A stretch of 64,000 bases of DNA from the NCBI GenBank assembly GCA_965208385.1, contig CBDBOO010000044.1, forward strand, positions 78,806 to 142,805. Direction: 5' to 3'. Numbering within the stretch: position 1 is the first letter of the stretch; the number at the start of each line of letters is the position of its first letter. This stretch comes from Endozoicomonas sp965208385. Its GTDB lineage: Bacteria > Pseudomonadota > Gammaproteobacteria > Pseudomonadales > Endozoicomonadaceae. A program made the position numbers and the translations under genes. The notes under the pieces are model-generated. The model did not search any database. It saw only the letters and a list, made by a program, of their open reading frames with translations, and was not told the origin of the DNA. Below are positions 9,042 to 18,849 of the stretch, one piece after another.

Positions 9042-9932
9042 TCATCCTTTGACACCTCCGGCAGTGAGTCCTCCAACAATCCATCGCTGGCAAGCCAGAA
9101 ATATGATGGAGATTGGAAAGCCGGACAACACTGCTGCGGCTGCAAAATCACCCCAGAGATAATTCTGCGGATTCAGATATTGTCTTGAACCAACCGCCAG
9201 AGTCAGATTATCCATACTTTGCAGAAGTACTGAGGCAACCGGGTATTCAGCAATGCTGGATATAAATGCAAGAATAAACACCACGGCAAGAATGGGGATT
9301 GATAGTGGCAGCAGAACAAATCTGAACGCCTGCCAGGGCGTAGCACCGTCTATTGCAGCAGCTTCTTCCAGTGAGTTATCAATGGTTTCAAAGTAGCCTT
9401 TGATCAGCCAGATATGCAGAGCCAGCCCACCCAGATAGGCGACAGTTACAGAACCCAGACTGTCCAGTCCCAGCCAGGGAATGTAATCACCAATCTGATC
9501 AAACAGAGAGTAAATTGCTACCAGGGCAAGGACTGCTGGAAACATCTGCAGGATCATCATGGCAGTAAGCATATGCTCCTTGAATTTGAATTTTAAACGG
9601 GCAAATGCGTAGGCACCGGTGGTGGATAACACCAATATCAGCATTGAGCTGACAAAAGCGACTTTGATTGAATTCCACAGCCAGGTCATTACCGGAAAAG
9701 GTGGCTGAATAACTGAACCATCAGCATTTTCCCAGGGAATCCCAAGGGCCAGATACCAGTGCTCCAGAGTTGGGTTGGCTGGTATAAGGGAGCCAGTGGC
9801 ATAGTTTCCGGTTCGTAAGGACACGGAGATAATCATCAAAAATGGAAATAGAATGAAGAAAAGAAAAAGGCACATAACTATTCGGGCCATCCAAACTCTA
9901 TAGATCAGATTTCTTGATTGAACCATTGCCAT
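9042..9932 (-). CDS. malG: Maltose/maltodextrin ABC permease MalG
   Basis: 296 aa with six predicted membrane segments. It carries the EAA loop that contacts MalK (EEAAAIDGATPWQAFRFVLLPLSIP, from about residue 188) and ends in GGLTAGGVKG like other MalG proteins. It pairs with MalF to form the translocation path. The start codon is preceded by a GAGG Shine-Dalgarno sequence and lies 40 bp downstream of malF, so the two are almost certainly in one transcript. Confidence 0.95.
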   Translation of the reverse strand: MAMVQSRNLIYRVWMARIVMCLFLFFILFPFLMIISVSLRTGNYATGSLIPANPTLEHWYLALGIPWENADGSVIQPPFPVMTWLWNSIKVAFVSSMLILVLSTTGAYAFARLKFKFKEHMLTAMMILQMFPAVLALVAIYSLFDQIGDYIPWLGLDSLGSVTVAYLGGLALHIWLIKGYFETIDNSLEEAAAIDGATPWQAFRFVLLPLSIPILAVVFILAFISSIAEYPVASVLLQSMDNLTLAVGSRQYLNPQNYLWGDFAAAAVLSGFPISIIFLACQRWIVGGLTAGGVKG

Positions 9933-9972
9933 AAGTATTGACCTCAGTTGTTCATGAATCCGAATTGCGGCT

Positions 9973-11529
9973 TCAATTTTCCTGGAATTTTTTGGTGGCT
10001 TTCAAATTGATCCAGGCTATTGCTCCAACCATGATAAAAATGACGGTGGCAATGGCCGATGCCAAACCATAATCCTGCCCATAGGAACCGAAGGCTATAC
10101 GGAAGGTATAACTCACCAGAATATCTGTGGTTCCGGCCGGGGTGGTTGCGTTGAGCATGTCGGGAGCGCCGCCGGTGAGAAGTGCAATCAGTACCAGATT
10201 ATTGAAATTGAAAGCAAAGCTGGCAATGAGTAGCGGTATCAGGGGCTTGATGATCATAGGTATGGTGATATTGAAAAGATTTTGAACGGGACTGGCTCCA
10301 TCAATAGCAGAGGCTTCGTAGAGATCTTCGGGAATACTTTTTAACAGGCCAATGCAGAGAATCATCATATAAGGATATCCCAGCCAGGTATTGACAATAA
10401 CCACCATGGTTTTGGCCAGAATTTCATTGCTGAACCATTCCGGTTTTGTGCTGAACAGCAGCTCCAGCAGCATGTTTATCTCGCCAAAATTCTGGTTAAA
10501 GAGGCCGCGGAATATCAGTATGGAAATGAATGCCGGTACGGCATAAGGCAGGATCAGTAATAAACGATAAACGCCATTACCTTTAAGCGGTTCCCATTGA
10601 ACAAGGCAAGACATTAACAGCCCGATAATCAGCGTGAACAAAACGGATAACCCCGAAAATGTTACGGTCCAGAGAAATATTTTAAAAAAAGGTTTCTGAA
10701 TACCAGGGTCAGTAAATACTTTTTTCAGATTGTCCCAGCCTGTGTATATGGTAAATCCCGGACCTATCTGCCGGGTGCCGTTTTGATCGGTGTAGTAGCC
10801 TGTGTCCATATCGGGTCGGATAACTTCTCCAGTACGAGTATCCCGTAGAATGAATTCAGACTCTTGTTCATAGATTTTACTGATGGCACCAAATTTTCTC
10901 AGACTGGTTAATGCCAGCTCCTTGCCGTCTGGCAATATGATGTTGAGATTTTTAAGGATACTGCGTTTTTTTATAACATCCCTCATAGAGAGTTCGGCGC
11001 CGGTGGGAATATCCGATGAGATGTTCGCCTTAATACTGGTTGATTTGATCAATGCTCCAAAAGGCTCGGTAGCAAAATTCTGTTCTGTGATGTCAGGACC
11101 AAAAAGTCTGAGCCGAAATTTGGTGCCTTCCTGATACATCTTGAATGTAAAGGATTCACCACCGGTTCGATAAGTTTTAGCCAGATGAATTTCCTGAACC
11201 CGTTCAAGAGGAAGAAGGTTGTTCGACCCGTAATTTGTAAAGGCGACATTGACTGTGTAAATAAGAGGGAAAACAATAAAAGTCACAATGCCCAGCAAAC
11301 AGGGATAAACATACCGATAACAATAGCCTTTAGAACTGATAAACACCCATGTGCCTGAAGCCGTCAGTATGAGAACCAGAAGGGCAAAAGCCAGTTCTCC
11401 CTGAGCGTACATGAGGGTGATTCCATACAATAATATCAAATCAATGGCGCCGACTATGGTCAGAACCACCCCTTTGCCAGATTCAGCCTTTTTCGCAGGG
11501 TAGCCCTGGTTTCGACCTTTTACCTCCAT
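9973..11529 (-). CDS. malF: Maltose/maltodextrin ABC permease MalF
   Basis: 518 aa, matching the long MalF type: an N-terminal trio of membrane segments (about residues 20-115), a large periplasmic P2 domain (about 120-285) and a C-terminal permease domain with the EAA loop (YEASAIDGASPVQNLFNITIP, near residue 405). The P2 domain docks the loaded binding protein MalE. It is separated from malE by an unusually long 347-bp gap containing a REP-like sequence. Confidence 0.95.
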   Translation of the reverse strand: MEVKGRNQGYPAKKAESGKGVVLTIVGAIDLILLYGITLMYAQGELAFALLVLILTASGTWVFISSKGYCYRYVYPCLLGIVTFIVFPLIYTVNVAFTNYGSNNLLPLERVQEIHLAKTYRTGGESFTFKMYQEGTKFRLRLFGPDITEQNFATEPFGALIKSTSIKANISSDIPTGAELSMRDVIKKRSILKNLNIILPDGKELALTSLRKFGAISKIYEQESEFILRDTRTGEVIRPDMDTGYYTDQNGTRQIGPGFTIYTGWDNLKKVFTDPGIQKPFFKIFLWTVTFSGLSVLFTLIIGLLMSCLVQWEPLKGNGVYRLLLILPYAVPAFISILIFRGLFNQNFGEINMLLELLFSTKPEWFSNEILAKTMVVIVNTWLGYPYMMILCIGLLKSIPEDLYEASAIDGASPVQNLFNITIPMIIKPLIPLLIASFAFNFNNLVLIALLTGGAPDMLNATTPAGTTDILVSYTFRIAFGSYGQDYGLASAIATVIFIMVGAIAWINLKATKKFQEN

Positions 11530-11769
11530 AACTCAAACGCCTCTTTTTTGCGCTAAATTATTTCTGTTCAGTTAGCAATTTGTCGTAGTAAATAAGATAT
11601 GAAATACGAGGTGCCTATACCCATACCGCTTTTCATTCCGTTCTGTTTTCATTGAAAATGCCAGGTTGTTACTGCTCTTTTCATCCAGTGCGTACAGACT
11701 GCAACTGACAAGGTTCCTGACGTTGTACGGCATGCTCTCCATCCCTGGAGATAACGGAATTAAGTTCCC

Positions 11770-11803
11770 TTGTCGTCTACCTGTATCTTCAATTACTTTG
11801 GGT
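11770..11803 (-). repeat. REP-like repeat in the malE-malF gap
   Basis: Read on the minus strand this contains ACCCAAAGTAATTGAAGATA followed by CAGGTAGACGACAAG, resembling the left half of the paired element at 23076. The 347-bp malE-malF gap (11530-11876) has no supported gene. In E. coli the malE-malF gap also carries REP sequences; a role in retaining a more abundant malE message is an inference. Confidence 0.45.
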
Positions 11804-11876
11804 GCAATGTTGAATGGGTGTAGATGTAAAACGGGCTGACAAGAGAGAATTAACAATCAGGCAGACCCGATGAAGG

Positions 11877-13091
11877 TTAGTTTACAATGCGTTTTGCTGC
11901 ATCGTTTAACGCTTCAGTAAACTTCTGTCGACCACTGGTGATGTTACGAAGAGCAGATTCCATAGCTGACCAGAATTTACCCATCTCAGGTACATTAGGC
12001 ATCAACAGGCCGTTGGTGACATTGGCGAATGTTGCTTTGATTCTGGGATCTTTTTCCAGTTTGCGCATAAAGTCCCGATTGGCAACGGCTCCAAGCGGTA
12101 CGTCGTCGTTCATTATCTTGAGACCCTCTTCAGTGAGAAGGTAATTCTCAAGAAATTCTTTGGACAGTTCTTTGCTGGGGCTTGCGTTATTCAATGTTGC
12201 GCCCCACACACCCACGAATGCCCTTGATGGTTTTCCCTTAATGCTGGGTAAGGGTGCAACACCATATCTAATACCGCTCTTATCAAGGTTTGCCCAGGCC
12301 CAGGGGCCGGTGATCATCATGGCAACCTGTTGTTTGTTAAATGTTGATTCCATAACGCCGTAATCAACGCCTCTTGGCATAACCCCTTTATCAATTAAGC
12401 GGGTCAGCATTTCAGCACCTTCCAGCGCGCCTTTATTATTCACTCCTGTATCTTTTACGTCATAACCATTGGCAGTTTTCTTGAAGACATAACCACCATT
12501 GGCAGCCAGCATGGGCATGCTGAAATAGGGCTGTACCTGATCCCACATGATGGTCTTGATGCCTTTGTTCTTTTTCTTTTTGTCATTGGGTGGGAACATG
12601 TTTTTTAACTTGTCATTCAGGCTGAACATTTCTTCAAAGGTTTTTGGTGGCTCCGGCAAAATATCCCGATTATAAATAAGACTGATTGCTTCCATTGAGA
12701 TGGGATAACCATAAATTTTTCCTTTCGATGTCATTGCGTCCCAACCCATATCATTGACTGTCTTTTTAAAATCCTGAGAGGGGGTGACAGGAGCCAGAAG
12801 GCCACTCTGAGCCCATTCTCCATAGCGATCATGAGCCCAGAAAAGTATATCTGGACCACTGCCGGAGGCTGCGGCCTGCTGAAACCGGTCAGTAATATTC
12901 TCCGGAATTTCAACTTTTATCTTTATGCCGGTATCGTCGGTAAACTGCTGTCCTACCGTTCGAATACCTTTATGCGCTTTATCACCTCCCACCCAGATCA
13001 ACAGTTCGTCCTTTTGAAATGCAAAGGCGGTGAAAGACAGTAGTATGGTGAGGAGTGTAGTAAGCAGCGTTGTTAATATACTTTTGATCAT
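11877..13091 (-). CDS. malE: Periplasmic maltose/maltodextrin-binding protein MalE
   Basis: 404 aa with a classical signal peptide (MIKSILTTLLTTLLTILLSF, cleavage likely after AFA). The mature start QKDELLIWVGGDKAHKG is close to E. coli MalE (KIEEGKLVIWINGDKGYNG type). Other family landmarks are GPDILFWAHDRYGEWAQSGLL, YGYPISMEAISLIYNRD and AMMITGPWAWANLDKSGI. It delivers maltodextrins to MalFGK. First gene of the operon; the region immediately upstream is filled by a 17-unit tandem repeat. Confidence 0.95.
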   Translation of the reverse strand: MIKSILTTLLTTLLTILLSFTAFAFQKDELLIWVGGDKAHKGIRTVGQQFTDDTGIKIKVEIPENITDRFQQAAASGSGPDILFWAHDRYGEWAQSGLLAPVTPSQDFKKTVNDMGWDAMTSKGKIYGYPISMEAISLIYNRDILPEPPKTFEEMFSLNDKLKNMFPPNDKKKKNKGIKTIMWDQVQPYFSMPMLAANGGYVFKKTANGYDVKDTGVNNKGALEGAEMLTRLIDKGVMPRGVDYGVMESTFNKQQVAMMITGPWAWANLDKSGIRYGVAPLPSIKGKPSRAFVGVWGATLNNASPSKELSKEFLENYLLTEEGLKIMNDDVPLGAVANRDFMRKLEKDPRIKATFANVTNGLLMPNVPEMGKFWSAMESALRNITSGRQKFTEALNDAAKRIVN

Positions 13092-13145
13092 GAGTAGAAA
13101 CTCCGGGAGTGTCTTACTGCTGATTGATTGAATTGAGCGTTGATT

Positions 13146-13371
13146 GTCGTTTAAAAGTAACGTTTAAAAGTAACGTTTAAATATAACGTTCAAATATAAC
13201 GTTCAAATATAACGTTCAAATATAACGTTTAAATATAACGTTCAAATATAACGTTCAAATATAACGTTCAAATATAACGTTCAAATATAACGTTCAAATA
13301 TAACGTTCAAATATAACGTTCAAATATAACGTTCAAATATAACGTTCAAATATAACGTTCAAATATAAGGC
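13146..13371. repeat. Tandem array, 17 x 13 bp, upstream of malE
   Basis: CGTT recurs exactly every 13 bp from 13148 to 13356. The consensus unit is AACGTTCAAATAT, with the first units and one internal unit reading TTTAAA in place of TTCAAA. Each unit contains the palindrome AACGTT. The array ends 55 bp before the malE start codon. There are no spacers, so it is not CRISPR. Confidence 0.95.
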
Positions 13372-13683
13372 GCAAGTCTTAAACCGGACGATATAATGCG
13401 GGCAGTCGTGGTTTAAAATCAATATCTTCAAATGACCAGAATGTTATGATAAAAGCTTCTTTAATAATTAATAAGGTTTTATATACGATAATGTTATTTT
13501 GTTCTCGATTAATTAACTATCTGGATTTAACGATCGATTGATTAATTTGAAAACTTTAATCAAAGTGAAAGCAATGTCCGGTTATTGCCCCGGATTTCAG
13601 GCTATCCTGTAGCTATGAATATCGAGCTGAAATATTAATTCAGGTGATCAAAAATAAGTTTGGATTATATCGTTACCTTTAAC

Positions 13684-13787
13684 GGTGAGAATTACAGGTG
13701 AGAGTTTAAGGTGAGAGTTTAAGGTGAGAGTTTAAGGTGAGAGTTTAAGGTGAGAGTTTAAGGCGAGAGTTTAAGGCGAGAGTTGCT
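13684..13787. repeat. Tandem array, 8 x 13 bp, upstream of glgP
   Basis: Unit GGTGAGAGTTTAA repeated from 13684; the first and last units are diverged and the last two have GGCGAG. It lies in the same divergent malE-glgP intergenic region, ~215 bp before glgP. Between the two arrays (13372-13683) the DNA is AT-rich, as expected for promoters, but I could not assign a specific site. Confidence 0.95.
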
Positions 13788-13846
13788 GGCTGCTCCCACT
13801 ACTCCGGTCGTTTATTGTGTAAACCCTGGAACTTCTCCCGGTTGCT

Positions 13847-13874
13847 GCCTGCATCTTCAAAGACGCTGGGTATT
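13847..13874 (-). repeat. REP-like dispersed extragenic repeat, copy upstream of glgP
   Basis: Minus-strand reading ATACCCAGCGTCTTTGAAGA then TGCAGGC, matching the core of copies 1 and 2 in inverted orientation. Confidence 0.5.
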
Positions 13875-14002
13875 TAAGTGATTCTCTGGTTCCAGACGTA
13901 TTGGAACTAACCAGTCAGACAAGTTTCAACACAGTTCGTCAGGCACTTTCCCGGAATTAAATACTTTCAAGACCCATTCAAGGTTCAATAGAGAGTTGTA
14001 AC

Positions 14003-16456
14003 ATGAGCAGAATGAAAGTCGATTTGAAATCTATTCATAACATCAGTGTTGCCCAGATTGAAGACATGATTAGCCGACACCTCGAGCAGTCTCTGGGTGT
14101 GGGGGTTGATGAAGCTGGTCCCTCTGAATACTGGGAGGCTTTGAGTCTGTTGGTGAGGGAGATTAATCTGGATAGAACCAGAGTGACCCGGAAAAACGAA
14201 AGCGAGCAAAAATCCCGACGGGTTTATTATCTCTCACTTGAATTTCTGATCGGGCGTCTTCTGGGTAATAATCTTCACAATATCGGCATTTATTCCCAGG
14301 CTGAAAAAGCATTAAAAAAAATGGGGGTAAGCTTGACTGATGTGTTGGAACAGGGTGCAGATCCGGCATTGGGAAATGGTGGTCTGGGGCGTCTTGCGGC
14401 TTGTTTTATGGATTCGCTGAGCACTCTGGATATGCCAGCGTTTGGTTATGGTATCAATTATCGATTTGGTTTGTTCAAGCAAAGCTTTGTCGGGGGTAAA
14501 CAGGTTGAGAGCCCGGATGCCTGGCGAGAAGACAGTTGCCCCTGGGGGATTGAACGGCCTAAACGCAAACAGATGATTAGACTCTATGGCCGGGTTACCG
14601 AACATGCGGGTAAGGCGGTCTGGGAAGGAACTCAGGATGTACTGGGTATGCCCTGGGATGTGCCTGTGTCAGGATACAATACTGAAACGGTGAACACGCT
14701 CCGGTTATGGGAAGGGCGGGCAACGGAAGGATTTGACCTCAGCAGTTTTGATGCAGGACGTTATCAGGATTCCCGGTTCAGGGAAATTCTTGCAGAAAAT
14801 ATCAGTCAGGTGTTGTACCCCAATGATAATCATCCAGAGGGTAAAGAGTTACGGTTGATTCAGCAGTATTTCTTTGTCGCCTGTTCCATGGCTGATCTTA
14901 TTGAGCGGTTTAAGCGGGAAAATGGTCATTGGGATGATTTCACGGATAAAGTGGTTATTCAACTGAATGATACACACCCTGCTATTGCTGTGCCTGAGTT
15001 AATGCGAATACTGATGGATGAAGAGGATTTTGTTTTTTCCAAGGCTCTGAATACCTGTCGAAAGGTTTTCTGTTATACCAATCACACCCTGTTACCAGAA
15101 GCTCTTGAAAAATGGCCTCAGGGCCTGATTGCCCGTGTTCTTCCCAGGCATATGCAGCTGATTCATATGATAAATTATCACTTTCTGCATCATGAAGTAG
15201 AGCAGTGCTGGCCTGGTGATAACCAGATGAAACGTCGATTGTCTATTATTGAAGAGCCCGCAAACCCGGCAGATCCACAGATGGTGCGAATGGCATTTCT
15301 CTCGGTCGTTGGCAGTCAAAAAGTAAACGGTGTTGCCGCGTTACATTCCAGACTGGTTCAGGAAAACCTGTTCCCGGAATTTCATAAACTCTGGCCCGAA
15401 AAAATTGTCAATATTACCAATGGTGTTACGCCCAGGCGCTGGCTTGCCCACTGTAATCCCAAACTGGCAGAACTGATAGATAATACGATAGAAGGTGACT
15501 GGCGTCGTAATCTTGATTTACTGACCGACTTAAAGGCGTACGCAGAAGATTCTGCATTCCAGAAGAAATTTGCAGCCATCAAATTAGAGAACAAAAAGCA
15601 TCTGGCCTCTGTAATTAAGGATTTATGTAACGTAGACGTCAATCCCGAAGCAATTTTTGATGTTCAGATTAAACGTCTGCATGAATACAAACGGCAGCAG
15701 TTGAATCTGTTACATATTATGGCGGTATACAGACGACTGCTGGATAACCCCGATCTGGATGTTCCTCCCAGAGTCTTCATTTTTGGTGCCAAGGCTGCGC
15801 CGGGTTATAAAGTTGCCAAAACCATCATTCATGTACTGAATCGACTGGCCGAACGGGTAAACAACGATCGACGTATTAAAGACAAGCTGAAAGTCGTTTT
15901 TCTGCCAAATTATCGGGTCAGTCTGGCCGAAAAAATCATTCCGGCCGCGGATGTGTCTGAACAGATATCAACTGCCGGATTCGAGGCGTCAGGCACAGGG
16001 AATATGAAACTGGCACTCAATGGTTCTCTGACAATTGGTACTCTCGATGGTGCCAATGTGGAAATTGCAGAAGAAGTGGGTGAGGAGAACATCTTTATAT
16101 TTGGAATGACCGTTGATGAGGTAAATCAACTACGTCACAAAGGTTATAATCCAAGGGACTTCTACGATAGTAATGCGGAGCTTCGCGCCGTTATTGACTG
16201 GCTGGCATCCGGAGACCTTTGTCCTGAAGAACCCGATGCCTTTCATTCTCTTGTACAGTCTCTGCTGGATTCGGATTACTTTCTGACACTGGCTGATTAT
16301 CAGGCGTATTCTGACGCTCATGAACGCATTGTGACTCAGTGGAAAGACCCGTCTGGCTGGTGGAAAATGGCCATTATCAACACCGCTTCCATGGGTAAGT
16401 TTTCTTCCGATCGTTCCATCACTGATTATGGGAAAAAAATCTGGAATATGCTTTGA
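14003..16456 (+). CDS. glgP: Glycogen/maltodextrin phosphorylase
   Basis: 817 aa, GT35, essentially the length of E. coli GlgP (815) rather than MalP (797). It phosphorolyses alpha-1,4 glucans to glucose-1-phosphate. The pyridoxal-phosphate motif EASGTGNMKLALNG is at residues 660-673 with Lys668 as the cofactor lysine; YYLSLEFLIGR, GNGGLGRLAACFMDS and RIHEYKRQ-like RLHEYKRQQLN are also present. It is the first gene of the plus-strand glycogen block and divergent from malE. Whether it prefers glycogen or maltodextrin cannot be told from motifs alone. Confidence 0.94.
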   Translation: MSRMKVDLKSIHNISVAQIEDMISRHLEQSLGVGVDEAGPSEYWEALSLLVREINLDRTRVTRKNESEQKSRRVYYLSLEFLIGRLLGNNLHNIGIYSQAEKALKKMGVSLTDVLEQGADPALGNGGLGRLAACFMDSLSTLDMPAFGYGINYRFGLFKQSFVGGKQVESPDAWREDSCPWGIERPKRKQMIRLYGRVTEHAGKAVWEGTQDVLGMPWDVPVSGYNTETVNTLRLWEGRATEGFDLSSFDAGRYQDSRFREILAENISQVLYPNDNHPEGKELRLIQQYFFVACSMADLIERFKRENGHWDDFTDKVVIQLNDTHPAIAVPELMRILMDEEDFVFSKALNTCRKVFCYTNHTLLPEALEKWPQGLIARVLPRHMQLIHMINYHFLHHEVEQCWPGDNQMKRRLSIIEEPANPADPQMVRMAFLSVVGSQKVNGVAALHSRLVQENLFPEFHKLWPEKIVNITNGVTPRRWLAHCNPKLAELIDNTIEGDWRRNLDLLTDLKAYAEDSAFQKKFAAIKLENKKHLASVIKDLCNVDVNPEAIFDVQIKRLHEYKRQQLNLLHIMAVYRRLLDNPDLDVPPRVFIFGAKAAPGYKVAKTIIHVLNRLAERVNNDRRIKDKLKVVFLPNYRVSLAEKIIPAADVSEQISTAGFEASGTGNMKLALNGSLTIGTLDGANVEIAEEVGEENIFIFGMTVDEVNQLRHKGYNPRDFYDSNAELRAVIDWLASGDLCPEEPDAFHSLVQSLLDSDYFLTLADYQAYSDAHERIVTQWKDPSGWWKMAIINTASMGKFSSDRSITDYGKKIWNML

Positions 16457-16527
16457 AGTCGCTGCTTCAGGTAATCATTTAGTTGTTCGTTCGCGGTTAA
16501 TTTTTTCAGAAATCAGGCTATACATGT

Positions 16528-18702
16528 ATGGCAAATGCTATCGATGACCTTATTGGAGACCTTCTCAATACTCGCTGTTCACAGCCTTTCAGCGTACTTG
16601 GGTTTCATGAAAACCTTCATGGCGATGGTCTGGTGTTACGAACCTGGCGCCCTGACGCACGCTCTGTCTCTGTCGTAAGACTGGATTCGGGTGCGAGTGC
16701 AGGTGAAATGCTTCCTCTGGCTCCGGGTATGTTTGAGCTGAAATTTCCTGATATTATCCAGCCGTTTCCCTATCAGCTGATCATTATAAATCAGCAAAAC
16801 CATACATTCTGCTTAACGGATCCGTATCAGTTTGGTGAGTTGTCCCTGATTGAAGAAAGTATGGAGCCCCACTGGTTACATCACTACCTTGGATCCAGAT
16901 TGATCATCCACACCCTTTTGGATGGCTCCAGCATTTCAGGTACGGTTTTCAAAGTCTATGCACCCAATGCACGAAGTGTCAGGGTTATCGGGTCTTTTAA
17001 TGGCTGGGATGGACGATTCCATCCAATGGCCAGTGCCGATGATGGTATCTGGCGTTTGTTTATTCCGGATGTGTGTGAAGGTGATCTCTATAAATATGAA
17101 ATCACCAGTCAGCAGGGTAAATTGTTGTCTCACAAAGCCGATCCGTTTGCCGTTTATTCCGAACAGGCACCGGGGAATTCATCCATTGTTTTCAATAATG
17201 AGCTTTATCCCTGGCAAGATAAAAACTGGATGTTTCAGGGGGCGCAGGATCGCCCCATGAGTATCTACGAAGTGCACCTGGGATCATGGCGCAAAAAAGA
17301 AGGGCGGTGGCTCAGCTATCTTGAACTTGCGGATGAATTGATACCTTATGTGATTGAGATGGGTTTTACTCATATTGAGTGTCTGCCGGTGAGTGAGCAT
17401 CCTTTTTCCGGGTCATGGGGATATCAGCCGGTAGGGCTTTTTGCACCAACCAGTCGTTTTGGAACGCCGGATGATTTCAAAACCTTTGTCGATCGCTGCC
17501 ATCAAAATGGCCTGGGTGTTATTCTCGACTGGGTGCCTGCCCATTTCCCTTCTGACAGTCATGGCCTGGAACGGTTTGATGGCACTGCCCTCTATGAATA
17601 TGAAGACCCGCGAAAAGGCTGGCATCCCGACTGGCAAACGTATATTTACGACTATGGAAAAGCGGAAGTGCGCAGTTTTCTGATCAGTAATGCCCTCTAT
17701 TGGCTGGAACTGTTTCATATCGATGGCCTGCGGGTGGATGCCGTGGCTTCCATGCTATATCTGGATTATTCAAGGTCTGAGGGTGAATGGCTTCCTAATG
17801 TTCACGGTGGTAATGAACACCTCGAAGCCATCGGGTTTCTGAAAGAATTGAACGAAACGGTTTATGCTCATTTTCCTGATCGTATGATGATCGCTGAAGA
17901 ATCTACCAGTTGGCCGGGGGTTTCAAAACCAACATACGACAACGGTTTAGGATTTGGTTTTAAATGGAATATGGGCTGGATGCATGATTCCCTTGAATAT
18001 ATGAAGCATTCAACAGAGCATCGTCAGTATCATCATGAGCAGCTCGGTTTTAGTATGGTTTACCACTACAGCGAGCATTTCATTCTACCGCTGTCCCATG
18101 ATGAAGTGGTGCATGGTAAGGGAACGTTACTGACCCGTATGCCAGGAGACGAGTGGCAGAAGTTCGCCAATCTAAGGGCGTATTACGGATTCATGTTTGC
18201 TCACCCCGGCAAGAAACTGCTGTTTATGGGCGCTGAACTGGGTACAACCCGTGAGTGGAATCATGATGATCAGCTGGAATGGCATCTGCTGGAAGATAAG
18301 GCATTCAGTCTCGGTCTGAATTCACTGGTCAGGACGCTGAATCACATTTATAAAAAATATGATGCCTTATGGCGCCTGGATTATGAGACGGATGGATTTC
18401 GCTGGATTATTCAGGATGATACGTCACAGAGCGTTTTTGCTTTTTATCGGCAGGGGAGGGATAGCGCTCCGATACTGGCTATATGCAATATGACACCGGT
18501 TGTGCGTCATAATTATCGGGTTGGTGTACCTCTGGCTGGAGGGTGGCGGGAGCTACTGAATACAGATGCCTCTGAGTTCGGTGGCAGTGAAGTCAGAAAC
18601 CAGGGATTACTCTCAACAACGAATCATGCTGTACATGAACAGGAATTTTCACTGGTTTTAACTTTGCCACCATTGGCGACTCTCTATCTGACCTATGACT
18701 AA
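16528..18702 (+). CDS. glgB: 1,4-alpha-glucan branching enzyme GlgB (intact copy)
   Basis: 724 aa, GH13 family 9. Domain order: N1 domain (about 15-115), CBM48 (about 120-230), GH13 barrel (about 255-600), C-terminal beta domain. The nucleophile is Asp404 in GLRVDAVASMLYLDYSR, the acid/base is the Glu in MIAEESTSWPG near 457, and the third acid is in LPLSHDEVVHGKGTLL. It makes alpha-1,6 branches in glycogen. It lies 71 bp downstream of glgP. A second, frameshifted copy lies at 25971-28151. Confidence 0.95.
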   Translation: MANAIDDLIGDLLNTRCSQPFSVLGFHENLHGDGLVLRTWRPDARSVSVVRLDSGASAGEMLPLAPGMFELKFPDIIQPFPYQLIIINQQNHTFCLTDPYQFGELSLIEESMEPHWLHHYLGSRLIIHTLLDGSSISGTVFKVYAPNARSVRVIGSFNGWDGRFHPMASADDGIWRLFIPDVCEGDLYKYEITSQQGKLLSHKADPFAVYSEQAPGNSSIVFNNELYPWQDKNWMFQGAQDRPMSIYEVHLGSWRKKEGRWLSYLELADELIPYVIEMGFTHIECLPVSEHPFSGSWGYQPVGLFAPTSRFGTPDDFKTFVDRCHQNGLGVILDWVPAHFPSDSHGLERFDGTALYEYEDPRKGWHPDWQTYIYDYGKAEVRSFLISNALYWLELFHIDGLRVDAVASMLYLDYSRSEGEWLPNVHGGNEHLEAIGFLKELNETVYAHFPDRMMIAEESTSWPGVSKPTYDNGLGFGFKWNMGWMHDSLEYMKHSTEHRQYHHEQLGFSMVYHYSEHFILPLSHDEVVHGKGTLLTRMPGDEWQKFANLRAYYGFMFAHPGKKLLFMGAELGTTREWNHDDQLEWHLLEDKAFSLGLNSLVRTLNHIYKKYDALWRLDYETDGFRWIIQDDTSQSVFAFYRQGRDSAPILAICNMTPVVRHNYRVGVPLAGGWRELLNTDASEFGGSEVRNQGLLSTTNHAVHEQEFSLVLTLPPLATLYLTYD

Positions 18703-18849
18703 GACGGCTGTCGTAAAGGGCTGCGCTCAATTACTTTTTCAGCCATCCCCGGGGATCAGCCTTTTTATGACAATATAAGGGTTTAAGGTTTGTGAAGATC
18801 ACTTTATTATCCCTGCAAAATATCCTTAGTTTATTGAATCTCGAGTTGT

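Noticed and set aside
13146..13371. CRISPR array
   Set aside because: Units of 13 bp are contiguous without spacers and there are no cas genes.
13092..14002. MalT boxes in the malE-glgP control region
   Set aside because: I looked for GGGGA(T/G)GAGG-like hexamers by eye and found no convincing cluster; absence is not proven without a matrix scan.
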